Translations under genes and position numbers: made by a program | Part shown: positions 37,884 through 47,806 of the stretch, in pieces | How positions within the stretch are numbered: position 1 is the first letter of the stretch | How the letters are laid out: every line of letters begins with the position of its first letter | NCBI GenBank assembly: GCA_963805605.1 | Contig: CAWDUX010000002.1 | Location: 1,178,001 to 1,242,000 of the forward strand | DNA length: 64,000 nucleotides | Direction: 5' to 3' | Source of the DNA: Actinocatenispora sp963805605 | Lineage (GTDB): Bacteria; Actinomycetota; Actinomycetes; Mycobacteriales; Micromonosporaceae | The notes under the pieces: model-generated | What the model was told of the DNA's origin: nothing | Seen by the model: only the letters and a program-made list of their open reading frames with translations | Databases searched by the model: none

Positions 37884-38302
37884 GGCGGCAGTCCTGCGCA
37901 AAGTGCGACCGCGTGTGGTACGAGCCGCGAGGCGTACTCATGATCGAGTGTGCAAAGGACGGCGATGGTGTAGCTGAGGCAGACGATTATATCAGCGATC
38001 TTGAGCTAAAGGCCCGCAAGGGCAACGCCGCAGCCCTGACCCGCGCGGCCGATATCGCAATCCGATTCGAAGAATACGCTCGACGCGGCAGTCTCCGAAT
38101 ACCTCGCGAGCTAAACGAACTGACCGATGATCTGTGGGAAATCAAAGTCGGCACCACCCGATTACCTTTCTTCAAACTAGAAGGCCCTTGCTACAAACTA
38201 ATTGTTCGACTGACGCATGGCTTTAATAAGCAGCAGCAGCGAACCCCGCGAAAGCACATAAGCCGAGCGAAGTGGATTCGAGAACAGGATGTGATGTCAT
38301 GA
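37874..38302 (+). CDS. HigB-like (RelE/Gp49 family) toxin
   Basis: A 142-aa protein of the RelE/Gp49-like toxin group. Supporting features are the opening strand VWYEPRGVL, a helix region DDYISDLELKARKGN, the strand LWEIKVGTTRLPFFKL and the typical core YKLIVRLTHGFNKQQQRTPRKHISRA, which ends in the conserved K-(x)3-(A) helix. Such toxins cleave mRNA, usually at the ribosome. I use the TTG at 37874 because AGGAGG is placed 7 bp upstream; the later ATG at 37941 would remove the first strand. It overlaps the antitoxin start (ATGA). GC content is lower than in flanking genes, pointing to transfer. Confidence 0.8.
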   Translation: MTVRRQSCAKCDRVWYEPRGVLMIECAKDGDGVAEADDYISDLELKARKGNAAALTRAADIAIRFEEYARRGSLRIPRELNELTDDLWEIKVGTTRLPFFKLEGPCYKLIVRLTHGFNKQQQRTPRKHISRAKWIREQDVMS

Positions 38303-38708
38303 GCTTCTACGATCGCCTCGCATCTATCCCCGGTGGCTCTCGCGCCTTGGCCGAATCCGGCTGAGGCATGAAGTACTAGCCGTCATCCACGCGGCATTGA
38401 AGGAATCTGGAATCACGCAGGCCGATCTAGCCAAGAAGCTCAACGTCCGCAAATCGGCAGTCAACCAAGTTCTTCACGGTGACGGGAACCTGCGTACCAA
38501 CACAATCGCCGACTATCTACATGAACTCGGCCTAGAGCTAGCCATCACAACTGTTCCGTTAGGAGAGCCTGACGGAAGGCTATCTCCGAGATGGCTTCGG
38601 CACTGGGATGATGACGACGACTCCGTTTTCCTTGCGCTTCGAGCTCTTCAACCAGAGCACGACCCAGAGCCTCATCACATATACTCTCACTCTATTCAAA
38701 TGGCTTAA
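38299..38708 (+). CDS. HigA-like XRE antitoxin (one-base frameshift as given)
   Basis: The ATG at 38299 overlaps the toxin stop and reads MSFYDRLASIPGGSRALA, then hits a stop. The helix-turn-helix part is one base out of frame from about 38350: IRLRHEVLAVIHAALKESG, then ITQADLAKKLNVRKSAVNQV and a C-terminal tail rich in acidic and His residues. Adding one C near 38353 restores a single protein of about 136 aa. An antitoxin lost beside an intact toxin would normally be lethal, so an error in the consensus is likelier than a real mutation. It would neutralise the toxin and bind the operator upstream. Confidence 0.72.
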
Positions 38709-38710
38709 TC

Positions 38711-39118
38711 ATGGCAAACCTTCCGCAGGTCAACGATGCGACAGAGCTAGAGCAAGCACTTGAAATCAAGGATGTTACTTTTTGCGAGATCTCAGCACGA
38801 CGACAAGAAGCACCCGAACATGAAATTGATGTAACGCCAGATCCAACCGACAACACAATCAAGTCCGAAATACAGATCAAGCACATGGTGTCGGGTAGCG
38901 ATCTCCACCTACGCTGCAAAATTAGAGTGAATGCTCCTGATGGGCGGTATCGAATAGAAGCTGAAGCAATATTTGACATGAAGGAAGCTCTTGAGGTTCC
39001 ACTAGAGACTATGCATCGATTTATCGAACGCGTCGGCTTGCCTACTGTTTTTCCATTTCTTCGGGCAGAGCTCATGCAATCCGCCCGCCGGATTGGGCTT
39101 CAAACCTCCTGTACTTAG
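38711..39118 (+). CDS. SecB-like chaperone of a toxin-antitoxin-chaperone system
   Basis: A 135-aa protein that fits the SecB fold. It has alternating strands (FCEISARR, HLRCKIRV, YRIEAEAIFDM) and ends with a helix reading LPTVFPFLRAELMQSARRIGL, which matches the 'P-(F/Y)-(A/I)-RE...T.R.G.P' end helix of SecB. In M. tuberculosis the same order (HigB, HigA, SecB-like Rv1957) is a TAC system in which the chaperone protects the antitoxin. It begins 3 bp after the antitoxin stop, so it is co-transcribed. Its GC is well below that of the BREX genes. Confidence 0.72.
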   Translation: MANLPQVNDATELEQALEIKDVTFCEISARRQEAPEHEIDVTPDPTDNTIKSEIQIKHMVSGSDLHLRCKIRVNAPDGRYRIEAEAIFDMKEALEVPLETMHRFIERVGLPTVFPFLRAELMQSARRIGLQTSCT

Positions 39119-39142
39119 CTTCTACCGTCCAGGGGATGTCGC

Positions 39143-39160
39143 GCTGCCCAGTGGGGCAGC
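39143..39160 (+). terminator. Hairpin after the chaperone gene
   Basis: GCTGCCC (39143-39149) and GGGCAGC (39154-39160) form a perfect 7-bp stem with an AGTG loop, 25 bp after the chaperone stop. It lacks a T-run. The ~210 bp that follow, up to the sigma factor, hold no gene I can support. Confidence 0.5.
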
Positions 39161-39371
39161 TCAAAGCAAAAATGGTTAAAAGTCTTCGAAAGGCTATTGA
39201 CCGTCGGCAACAAGCAGCCAGGTAGTTCAGCGAAGCAAACGCGCTGGCAATCAAGATTTTCAGTATTCGGGCCGCCTACCCGGAAATTCGACTGATTTGG
39301 CCGGGCTGGCGGTCCAACGCTGCGGATCTGACGAATCTTGACGCCGCACAGCCGGCCACCACGCGCGGAGC

Positions 39372-40605
<1,234 letters not shown>

Positions 40606-40609
<4 letters not shown>

Positions 40610-41000
40610 GCGTCGTCGCCGCCGGCCCACATCGCGGGCCGCAGCTCGATCGTGCCGCCGGGCTGGGCGAAGCGGGCGGCGATCTCCTCGGCCCGTTCGC
40701 GGCTGCGCAGTCGATCAGGAAGAAGCCGGCCAGCTGCTCCTTCGCCTCCGCGTACGGGCCCGTCGGTGGCGAGGTGGCCCTCGGGGGTCCAGGCGAACAC
40801 GGTGGAGGAGGACGGGTCGGCCAGCGCCTCGGCGCTGACGAGCTCGCCGGACGCGGAGATCTCGCTCATCAGGGCGTCGAAGTCGCGGTCGGTGCGCTCG
40901 TGCCACTCCTCCGGCATGCGCCCGGCCCTCCGGCGTGTAGTGCTGGGTCGGGTGGCCCCACGGGTTCGGGGTTGGCGTGGATCAGGATCACGTACTTCAC
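40606..41000 (-). CDS. YCII-related (DGPF) protein (frame broken as given)
   Basis: The GTG at 41000 has AGGAGG upstream and reads KYVILIHANPEP, the standard YCII/DGPF start. The next block, MPEEWHERTDRDFDALMSEISASGELVSAEAL, is in a second frame, and the end (RPAMWAGGDDA) overlaps the sigma factor start. The DGP-(Y/F) motif is damaged by a break near 40760. These proteins are the conserved gene partner of ECF42 sigma factors; the molecular link is not known. Confidence 0.7.
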
Positions 41001-41155
41001 GGTGTACCTCCTCGGCGCTGGTCCGGCCCGCTGCCGGCCCGTCACCACACAGGTCGGAGCCGCGCGCCGGGTCTCGACAGCCGGCCGTGTCGAAGTACGC
41101 GGCTCGGCTCCGACGTCTCCGGTGTCAGCAGTTTTGTTCAACCTACGGAGGCATC

Positions 41156-41656
41156 ATGTCGACCAGCCAGGAAACCCGGACCCTCATCTCGTACCTCGAC
41201 GCGCAGCGCCACCATGTGCTCGACATTCTGGACGGACTGGACGAGGAGGCGCTGCGCAAGCCGGTACTGCCGTCGGGATGGAACTGTCTGGGCATGGTGC
41301 GCCACCTCGCGCTCGACGTCGAACGCCCCTGGTTCCAGGCCATCGTCGCCGGGGACTCCGACGTGATCGCCGCACTGGACGGTGCCGATGACGCCTGGCA
41401 GGTACCGGACGGCATGACCGCCGAGCAGGTACTGGACAGCTACCGGGCGCAGAGTGCGCGCGCCAACGAGATCCTCGCCGCGACGGCGCTGGACGACGCG
41501 CCGGCCTGGTGGCCGGAGAAGCAGTTCGGCGGCTGGCGGCTGCATTCGGTACGGGAGGTCGCCCTGCACGTGATCGCCGAGACCGCCTGCCACGCCGGCC
41601 ACCTCGACGCGGTACGCGAACTGCTCGACGGCCGCCGCTGGCTCGTCCTCAGCTGA
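41156..41656 (+). CDS. DinB/DUF664 family protein
   Basis: A 166-aa four-helix-bundle protein. Family features are SYLDAQRHHVLDILDGLDEEALRKP, NCLGMVRHLALDVERPWF and VREVALHVIAETACHAGHLDAVRELLDGR, where the three histidines (in RHLA, LHVI and AGHLD) would hold a metal. Some members use mycothiol, which fits an actinomycete. The ATG at 41156 has ACGGAGG upstream. It is intact although it lies between frame-broken regions. Confidence 0.83.
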   Translation: MSTSQETRTLISYLDAQRHHVLDILDGLDEEALRKPVLPSGWNCLGMVRHLALDVERPWFQAIVAGDSDVIAALDGADDAWQVPDGMTAEQVLDSYRAQSARANEILAATALDDAPAWWPEKQFGGWRLHSVREVALHVIAETACHAGHLDAVRELLDGRRWLVLS

Positions 41657-41659
41657 TCC

Positions 41660-41780
41660 TCATCGTCCGGGCGCTGGGCTGGAGCGGCGCATTCGGGTTT
41701 TGGCCCAGGTCGGTTCCCGGCGCTCGACGAAATGGTCAATCAACTCCGCGGCGAGAAGGATGGCGAGTCAGCTTCCCAGC
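41660..41780 (-). pseudogene. 3' fragment of an acyltransferase-3 family gene
   Basis: On the minus strand this reads LAILLAAELIDHFVERREP then TWAKTRMRRSS and a stop at 41660. The intact acyltransferase at 44482-45675 ends LAILLAVELSYWFVERPVL, TWAKTKIRRQT. Only the last ~35 codons remain; the sequence turns AT-rich within about 50 bp upstream of the fragment. The fragment and the intact gene share the 16-bp GGTTTTGGCCCAGGTC. It marks one edge of the low-GC cassette. Confidence 0.65.
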
Positions 41781-41917
41781 GACGAGCCGTTGCCGCAGAT
41801 GTCTACACGTAGAGACCGATGTGGACAGATCGAGGCTGGAAGAACGGAAAGTAATGTTCCATCTCGACGATTTTTCCGAGTAGATCGAAGAGTTCCTAAT
41901 TGCCTGTATGGTTTTTG

Positions 41918-41935
41918 GGCAATCTTATAATTGCC
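41918..41935 (+). promoter_or_regulatory. Small palindrome upstream of the NACHT-like gene
   Basis: GGCAAT (41918-41923) and ATTGCC (41930-41935) flank CTTATA; AATTGCC also occurs at 41898-41904. It sits in the AT-rich leader about 85-100 bp before the GTG start, where an operator or promoter would be expected. No other feature is seen between 41,781 and 42,018. Confidence 0.35.
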
Positions 41936-42018
41936 ATGACATAGCATACATATGACCGATTTGTCATGAAACTAATTTCGGTCTTGTTGCCACTGCGTGG
42001 ACTAAGTAGCATCATACC

Positions 42019-44315
42019 GTGACTACGCACACTGAAGACTCTGGACGAGAATTCGAGCAACGCGCCCAAGCAATCGCAAGAGCAATCTATGATCCTTCCG
42101 AAATGCAGGGTGCCATCATGTTCCGGGGCCGCGAACACGACGCCGTCTTCGAAGGAGAACGGACAATCGCTGCCTTTGAGTTTACTAAACAGCAAGCAAA
42201 AGAAAAGGCAAGGAAAGATGCGGAAAAGGTTCGCGATATACTTCAATATCTAAGCCAATTACCGAACAACCGCTACAAGGCGATTCACGGCTATGTCGTG
42301 ACAGCCCAGGAACCCACTGCTGAGCAGCGAATGATTGTAGCACAGATATCTAAATCTTCCTCCATCCGAATAGACTGCTTAAGTTTAACCTCGTTAAAGA
42401 AAACATTGATTGATGTCGAATCATACATAAGGCTCCGGCGTGAAGCGCCGTTTGGGAGTACCGGCTACCGCCTTTCGGCCGCATCTCACGAAACGACAGC
42501 AAGCAGGAAATACATTGAGCCAACTCTCAGGAACATCCTAGATTCAAATCAAATCGATTTTTCTGCGCTCATCGCAGAATTAATCACAGGATCTTCATTT
42601 GTTTGACGGGAGATTTTGGCGCAGGGAAGAGCCATGCGCTGCGGTCAGCATTTGACCGCTTGCGAAAAATTTACTTCAAGGCGCCAGCTGAAAATCGGTT
42701 TCCATTACACATAAACCTTCGAGACTGCTTTGGACTCCGTACACCAAGCGAAGTATTGCGGCGACATGCAGAAGATATCGGTTTTCCTGGAGCAGAAAGC
42801 CTGATCGCAGCTTGGCGGTCCGGTCATTGCGTCTTGTTGCTTGATGGCTTTGACGAACTAGTCCCAGCTAGATGGGTCGGTGGAGCGAAAGATCTCAGTC
42901 AAGTTCGCTGGCAAGCTCTTGAACCGATGCGTCGTTTGATTAAGGAGACTCGTGCTGGCTGCGGGGTACTCATCGCAGGGCGTCCTCAATATTTCTCCAA
43001 CGCAGCAGAATTACTCGAAGCAGTCGGCGTATCTAATGGTTCAGTCATAGAACTCCAAGACTTCGATGAGACTCAAGTCGACGCATTTGTTGGGAATGGC
43101 ACCACCATACCCTCGTGGGTACCTACACGACCCCTTCTTTTGAAGTACCTTCTCGAAAACCGAGCTAATAGGCTCAATCCAAGAGCAAAATGCCGATGCT
43201 GTCCAATCTTGGTGGCGACTAATTGACATGATCTCCGGCCGCGAAGCGGACCGCGTCTCGATAACAAGAGAAGCGCTTAGGGGGTTGATAGCTAGAATTG
43301 CCACGCTAGCCCGGTCCAGCGCCGACGGTCTCGGACCAATATATCGATTGACGATATGCGCTCAGCGTTCCGGGAGATTTGCGGCTACGAGCCGGAAGAG
43401 GAAGGCCTACAGCTCCTTCTCCGCCTTCCTGGATTAGCAGGCTCGGGCAGTTTCAGAATAGGTGAGACTGTTGAAATGAGGAGGTTTATTGATTCCTCCT
43501 TCGCTGAGGCTGCGTACGGCTATGACCTTGCCACGCATGTAGCGGCGCCCCACGTTAGCCATCCAGTTACCGCTGCTGCAAGTTGGTCGGCCGGATGTAG
43601 CGATCTTGCTGGAGGTGTAGCAGCATGCCAACTAACATCCCTTGGATTTGAGTTTGGGAGCGTAACAGCAGCGATCCAGAAGCGTTTGAGAGAGGACTAT
43701 TTTGACGTTGTCCTTTTCGATTTAACCATGGTCGCAGAAGCGATGGATAACGACAAAAAGGTGAAAGATGCTCCTTTCTTTGATGCAATCTTGATTCCTC
43801 GCATCAAACCTACCGGAGATTTCGGCTACCTCTCCAAAGCCACGTTTAAAGATTGCGTCATCGAGCTAATTGACGTAACGGAAATTGACAACACGAGCGC
43901 CTTTCCGCAATTTGAGTCTTGCCTTATTGGAAAAATTGAGGGCTGGCCGAAGATAAGCTTGCAGTTTCGAGGTAATTTTAAAGACTGCGAGATCTCTGAA
44001 TATTCCTCCGAAATTCAAACAACCGCGGGAATCTTGGATCTTAACCTCCGCCTAGAGGAACGAGTTGCCTTAGTGATTCTTAAGAAGGTCTATCTCCAAA
44101 CGGGATCTGGACGCAAGGAAAGCGCCTTGGTGCGCGGGCTACCCCTCATCGACCGTTCCGCCGTATCCGGCGTTATCGGCACACTGCTATCTGCAGGATA
44201 TCTCATAAAGGGGGCAGGGCGACGTGGAAGTATCTTTTTTCCAGCTAAGAAGCAAAGAGCCCGCGTGGGAGAACTTCTGCAGAGACCAAATGACTTCACT
44301 CTTGAGCTGCTGTAA
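42019..44315 (+). CDS. NACHT-like STAND NTPase with nuclease-like N-terminus (frame broken as given)
   Basis: Reading across three frame changes (near 42604, 43175 and 43345) gives one protein of about 765 aa. The N-terminus (REFEQRAQAIARAIYD, then REHDAVF and AAFEFTKQQAKEK) looks like a PD-(D/E)xK-type nuclease domain, with D in HDAVF and E in FEFTK as possible active-site residues. The NTPase core has Walker A LTGDFGAGKSHAL and the NACHT-type Walker B CVLLLDGFDEL, then LIAGRPQYF. The C-terminal third is unrecognised, ending with a small winged-helix-like block (SGVIGTLLSAGYLIKGAGRRGS). NACHT proteins in bacteria are phage sensors. GC is far below that of the neighbours. The first break could be a lost T in a T-run. 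Confidence 0.68.
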
Positions 44316-44481
44316 TCCTTCATATCTCGCTGTACTCCGACCGAGAGAGTCTTTCGGACGACGAACCCGCCACGTCAGAAAAGCACTGCAGGCGACAGCA
44401 GGCTGCTCGACGAAGTCGTGCGACGACTCAACCGCGCTGCGCACCGACGAAATTACCCGTTTGGGCTGACCAGAAACAACG

Positions 44482-45675
44482 CTACGTTTGGCGACGAATC
44501 TTGGTTTTGGCCCAGGTCAGGACGGGGCGTTCGACGAACCAGTACGACAGCTCGACCGCGAGCAGGATCGCCAGCCAGGACAGGACGGTGGCGAGGTAGC
44601 CGGGGTGGTGGCCGATGAGTTCCTCCAGCCCGCGGCCGGGCAGCAGGTTCCACAGATAGAGGCCGTACGAGACGAGGCCGATGTGCACCAGCGGCCGGAC
44701 GGACAGCGCGCGGGCGAGCAGTGAGCGGGGCTGCTGTACGACGCTGACCACCAGCAACGCCGTCGCGACGGTGCCCAGCGGCAGGCCCCACAGGTTCAGC
44801 GCCGGCCGCCCGACGTAGAAGTCCGGGTTGACGTAGCAGTACACCAGCGCGGCCAGGCCGAGCAGGCCGAAGATACGCGGCAGCGGCAGCCGGTAGCGCC
44901 AGGCGAGCATCGCGGCGATGCAGCCGACGGCGAGCGCGTCCATCCGGGTGAAGGTGGAGTAGTACAGCATGTCGTGCCAGCGCACCGAGTCCACGAACCA
45001 GACCCGCAGCCCGGTGGCGATCGCGATGACCAGCACGGCGACGCCGCCCGCGGCCAGCATCGGGTGGCGGCGCAGCAGGCCGCGTACGGGACGGGGGTCG
45101 TTGCCGTCGCCGAGCAGCCAGCGCAGCAGCGGCGGCCAGCCGAAGTAGAAGTGTTCCTCCACCGACAGCGACCAGCTCCAGCTGATCTTGCCCATGAGCC
45201 GCCAGAACCCGGCGAAGATGCTGCTCAGGTACAGCAGGGCGGCGATGACCGGTACGACGGTCTTGATGAAACCGTCCTGTGTGGACCAGAAGACGGTGTG
45301 TACGACCGCCACGAGCAGCAGGCCGGGCATCAGCCGCGCGGCCCGGCGCAGGTAGAACGCCTTCAGGTCGATGTTGCCGCTCTTGTGGTGTTCGGCGAGC
45401 AGCAGCGTGGTGATCAGGAACCCGGACAGTACGAAGAAGACCGTCACGCCCATGTGCCCGCCGGGTACGAACCGCGGCAGCGTCCCCCAGCCGGGGGTGT
45501 GGAACAGGATCACGCCGATGATGGCGACGGCGCGCAGCCCATCGAGCGCGGGCTGGTAGCCGAGGGCCTGCCGGGGCGGCGGCAGCGCCGAGGCACGACG
45601 TTCCGGTACGGGCGGGGACTGCTGCGGGTCGTTCGGGGCTGGCGCGGTACGCGCCTCGGCCACGGGCCCGGCCAT
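44482..45675 (-). CDS. Acyltransferase-3 family membrane protein
   Basis: A 397-aa multi-pass protein of the OafA/YrhL acyltransferase-3 family. It shows ALDGLRAVAIIGVILFH with the conserved His, VFFVLSGFLITTLL, the YLRRAARLMPG arginines and SWSLSVEEHFYFGWP. About ten hydrophobic helices follow. It would transfer an acyl group to a cell-surface sugar or lipid. The ATG at 45675 has GGAG upstream. The frame is intact and the GC is high, unlike the NACHT cassette directly downstream of its 3' end. Confidence 0.88.
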   Translation of the reverse strand: MAGPVAEARTAPAPNDPQQSPPVPERRASALPPPRQALGYQPALDGLRAVAIIGVILFHTPGWGTLPRFVPGGHMGVTVFFVLSGFLITTLLLAEHHKSGNIDLKAFYLRRAARLMPGLLLVAVVHTVFWSTQDGFIKTVVPVIAALLYLSSIFAGFWRLMGKISWSWSLSVEEHFYFGWPPLLRWLLGDGNDPRPVRGLLRRHPMLAAGGVAVLVIAIATGLRVWFVDSVRWHDMLYYSTFTRMDALAVGCIAAMLAWRYRLPLPRIFGLLGLAALVYCYVNPDFYVGRPALNLWGLPLGTVATALLVVSVVQQPRSLLARALSVRPLVHIGLVSYGLYLWNLLPGRGLEELIGHHPGYLATVLSWLAILLAVELSYWFVERPVLTWAKTKIRRQT

Positions 45676-45937
45676 CCATCACTCCTTGTACGGGGGTTCT
45701 CCTGGCGCACGCTGATGCCGCCGCGCGGAAGATCGGCGGCGACTGTGTGTGACCGTAGGGAGGCCGGTTCGTATCGAGTTCGGCGTGACGGGCAGAGCGC
45801 TGTCGCTGTGTTGTCGGGTGCCGGCGGGTGCCGCTGTTACACCCGGCCACGGTCCGGACCTGCACATTTACCGTGAGTCGGTGGCGTACGGGGAATTCGG
45901 TTGGTCTGCGCTCGACGCCTGGTTAGCGTCCAGCGTT

Positions 45938-46810
45938 GTGACGGCTCTCGACTCGTACCTGCTGTGCGCGACGCCCCGCTCGGGCAGCACCCTGCTGTGC
46001 GGTCTGCTGGACTCGTCCGGGGTCGCCGGCCGCCCGGCGTCCTACTTCAACCGCAGGAGCCTGGACGACTACGCCGACGAGTGGCGGATTCCCCGGCTGC
46101 AGGACGGGCGCATCGACGAGGTGTTCGTGCAGGCGGCGCGGGCCGCCGGCCGGACGTCGAACGGCGTGTTCGGCGGGCGGATCATGGCCGAGAACATGCC
46201 GGACCTGATCGGCGGTCTTGCCGCAGCCGCATCAGTGCCAGCGGCGACGGAGCTGGAGCTGTTGAGCGCCCAGTTCGGTCGGCTCAGCTTCGTACACCTG
46301 CGGCGTCGCGACGTCGTGGCCCAGGCGGTGTCGTACGCGAAGTCGCTGCAGACCCACTTCTGGCACCCGGGCGAGGCCATCGAGCCGGGCGCTCAGGAGC
46401 CGCACTACGACGAGGAGCTGATCGGCCGCCTCGTCAGCACGATCGAGAAGGACGAGGCGTACTGGACGAGCTGGTTCGCCGCGCAGCGCATCACACCGTG
46501 CGAGGTGACGTACGAGGAGCTGGCGGCAGACCCGCTCCGTACCGCATCCCGGGTGCTCGACCATCTCGGTCTCCGGCCGGACCGGCAGCTGGTGGTCGCC
46601 CACCACAAGCAGGCCGACCACCTCAACACCGCCTGGATCACCCGCTTCAGGTCCCGCCGAACTGCATCGGCGGCGGATCAGTGGACGGCAAGATCTCCCA
46701 GCTTCCGCACCGAGTCGTCCGACACCGACATGGCAGCAACACATTCCTCGGCCGCGGCCAACAGCTCCGTCAGGCCGTGCACGACATGGACGCCCGGTCT
46801 GCGCGCATAA
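45938..46810 (+). CDS. Stf0-type sulfotransferase
   Basis: A 290-aa protein resembling Stf0 trehalose 2-sulfotransferase. The 5'-phosphosulfate loop is CATPRSGSTLLCGLL near the N-terminus; the 3'-phosphate side is represented by LSFVHLRRRDVVAQAVSYA; then HYDEELIG and QADHLNTAWITRF near the family's usual end. It would move sulfate from PAPS to a sugar such as trehalose. The GTG at 45938 puts the loop about 10 residues in. The last ~45 codons (from about 46,678) run over the 3' end of the converging dprA-like gene and look non-conserved, so the true end may be earlier, with a missed frame change. Confidence 0.75.
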   Translation: MTALDSYLLCATPRSGSTLLCGLLDSSGVAGRPASYFNRRSLDDYADEWRIPRLQDGRIDEVFVQAARAAGRTSNGVFGGRIMAENMPDLIGGLAAAASVPAATELELLSAQFGRLSFVHLRRRDVVAQAVSYAKSLQTHFWHPGEAIEPGAQEPHYDEELIGRLVSTIEKDEAYWTSWFAAQRITPCEVTYEELAADPLRTASRVLDHLGLRPDRQLVVAHHKQADHLNTAWITRFRSRRTASAADQWTARSPSFRTESSDTDMAATHSSAAANSSVRPCTTWTPGLRA

Positions 46811-47592
46811 TCCTGTGCCCATGTGTTCGACAGCAGGGAATCCGGCATGATCACCGGTCGACCATGTGCCAGCGCGTAGCGTGCCTGGATTCGCGCACCG
46901 CTATGTTCCCCGGCCTCCACCACAACCGTCGCCGACGCGTAACCGCTCATCACTGCGTTCCGCATCGGGAACGACCCGCGGGTGGGAGGGGCGTCGGGAA
47001 GGAACTGGCTGATGACCAGGCCGCGTCGCTCGATGGTGCGCTGCAGTTCGGCATTCTCGCGGGGGTAGGTGCGCCGAATTCCCGTCCCTATCACCGCCAC
47101 GGTGCGGCCATCCGCGTCCAAGGCTGCTGTGTGTGCTGCGGTGTCTATCCCGGCCGCCAACCCGCTGACCACCGTGACCCCAGCTTCCGCGAGGGTCCGT
47201 GCCACCGATCGGGCGACCTTCAAGCCATGCTCACTCGCGGCACGGCTGCCCACCACCGCGATCGCCCTGCGGTCGTCACTCAGCTCGCCACGCGTGAACA
47301 GCAATGGTGGCATCTCGTGGATGTCCCGCAACTGCGCCGGGTAGCTACTGTCGGTGAAGGCATGGACGCTGGTGCCGTCAGCCTCCCACTCCCGGATCTG
47401 CCCGATGGCGTCGGTGATCATTCGTTCGGTGTCAGCCGCCGGGAGGAGTGCATCCGCGTTCCCGACCGTACGGTCAAGAAGCTCCTCGACGTCGCCGCAT
47501 TCCAGAGCGTCGAGGGTGATCTTGGTCCACGATGCGCGGGGCCGCAGCAGCAACGCCACCAGGGCACCGCGTACGCGCAGCTCACGATCCAT
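46678..47592 (-). CDS. DprA/Smf-like Rossmann protein
   Basis: A 304-aa protein with the DprA core: IAVVGSRAASEHGLKVA, VTVVSGLAAGIDTAAHTAAL, TVAVIGTGIRRTYPREN and the signature FPMRNAVMSGYASATVVVEAG followed by SGARIQARYALAHGRPV. DprA loads RecA on incoming single-stranded DNA in competent bacteria, but similar SLOG-fold proteins also occur alone in defence islands. There is no HhH extension at the start and no winged-helix end, so it is a compact form. A 43-nt element shared with the BREX promoter region lies 80 bp upstream. Confidence 0.8.
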   Translation of the reverse strand: MDRELRVRGALVALLLRPRASWTKITLDALECGDVEELLDRTVGNADALLPAADTERMITDAIGQIREWEADGTSVHAFTDSSYPAQLRDIHEMPPLLFTRGELSDDRRAIAVVGSRAASEHGLKVARSVARTLAEAGVTVVSGLAAGIDTAAHTAALDADGRTVAVIGTGIRRTYPRENAELQRTIERRGLVISQFLPDAPPTRGSFPMRNAVMSGYASATVVVEAGEHSGARIQARYALAHGRPVIMPDSLLSNTWAQDYARRPGVHVVHGLTELLAAAEECVAAMSVSDDSVRKLGDLAVH

Positions 47593-47672
47593 GCTGCGAT
47601 CCTACGGCCCCGGTACGACTCCGATTGGACCGTCCGATCCCGGCCCTGGCAAGACCTGAAACCGGCGCACGT

Positions 47673-47715
47673 ATCAGCAGGTCACAGGATGTCGGCCGCA
47701 CAACCGGACAGATAC
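47673..47715. promoter_or_regulatory. 43-nt conserved element upstream of the dprA-like gene
   Basis: The reverse complement begins GTATCTGTCCGGTTGTGCG and matches 29452-29494 at 38 of 43 positions. It lies between the rbsK stop and the dprA-like start and points toward the latter. It could be a common regulatory site. Confidence 0.55.
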
Positions 47716-47806
47716 GCTGCCGATTCGCAGAAAGGAACGGACTGGTCAACCTGCTGGACGACGGCGCGCACCGCGTTCTACCTCAGCGCTCCGGCCGTCG
47801 GGCGGG

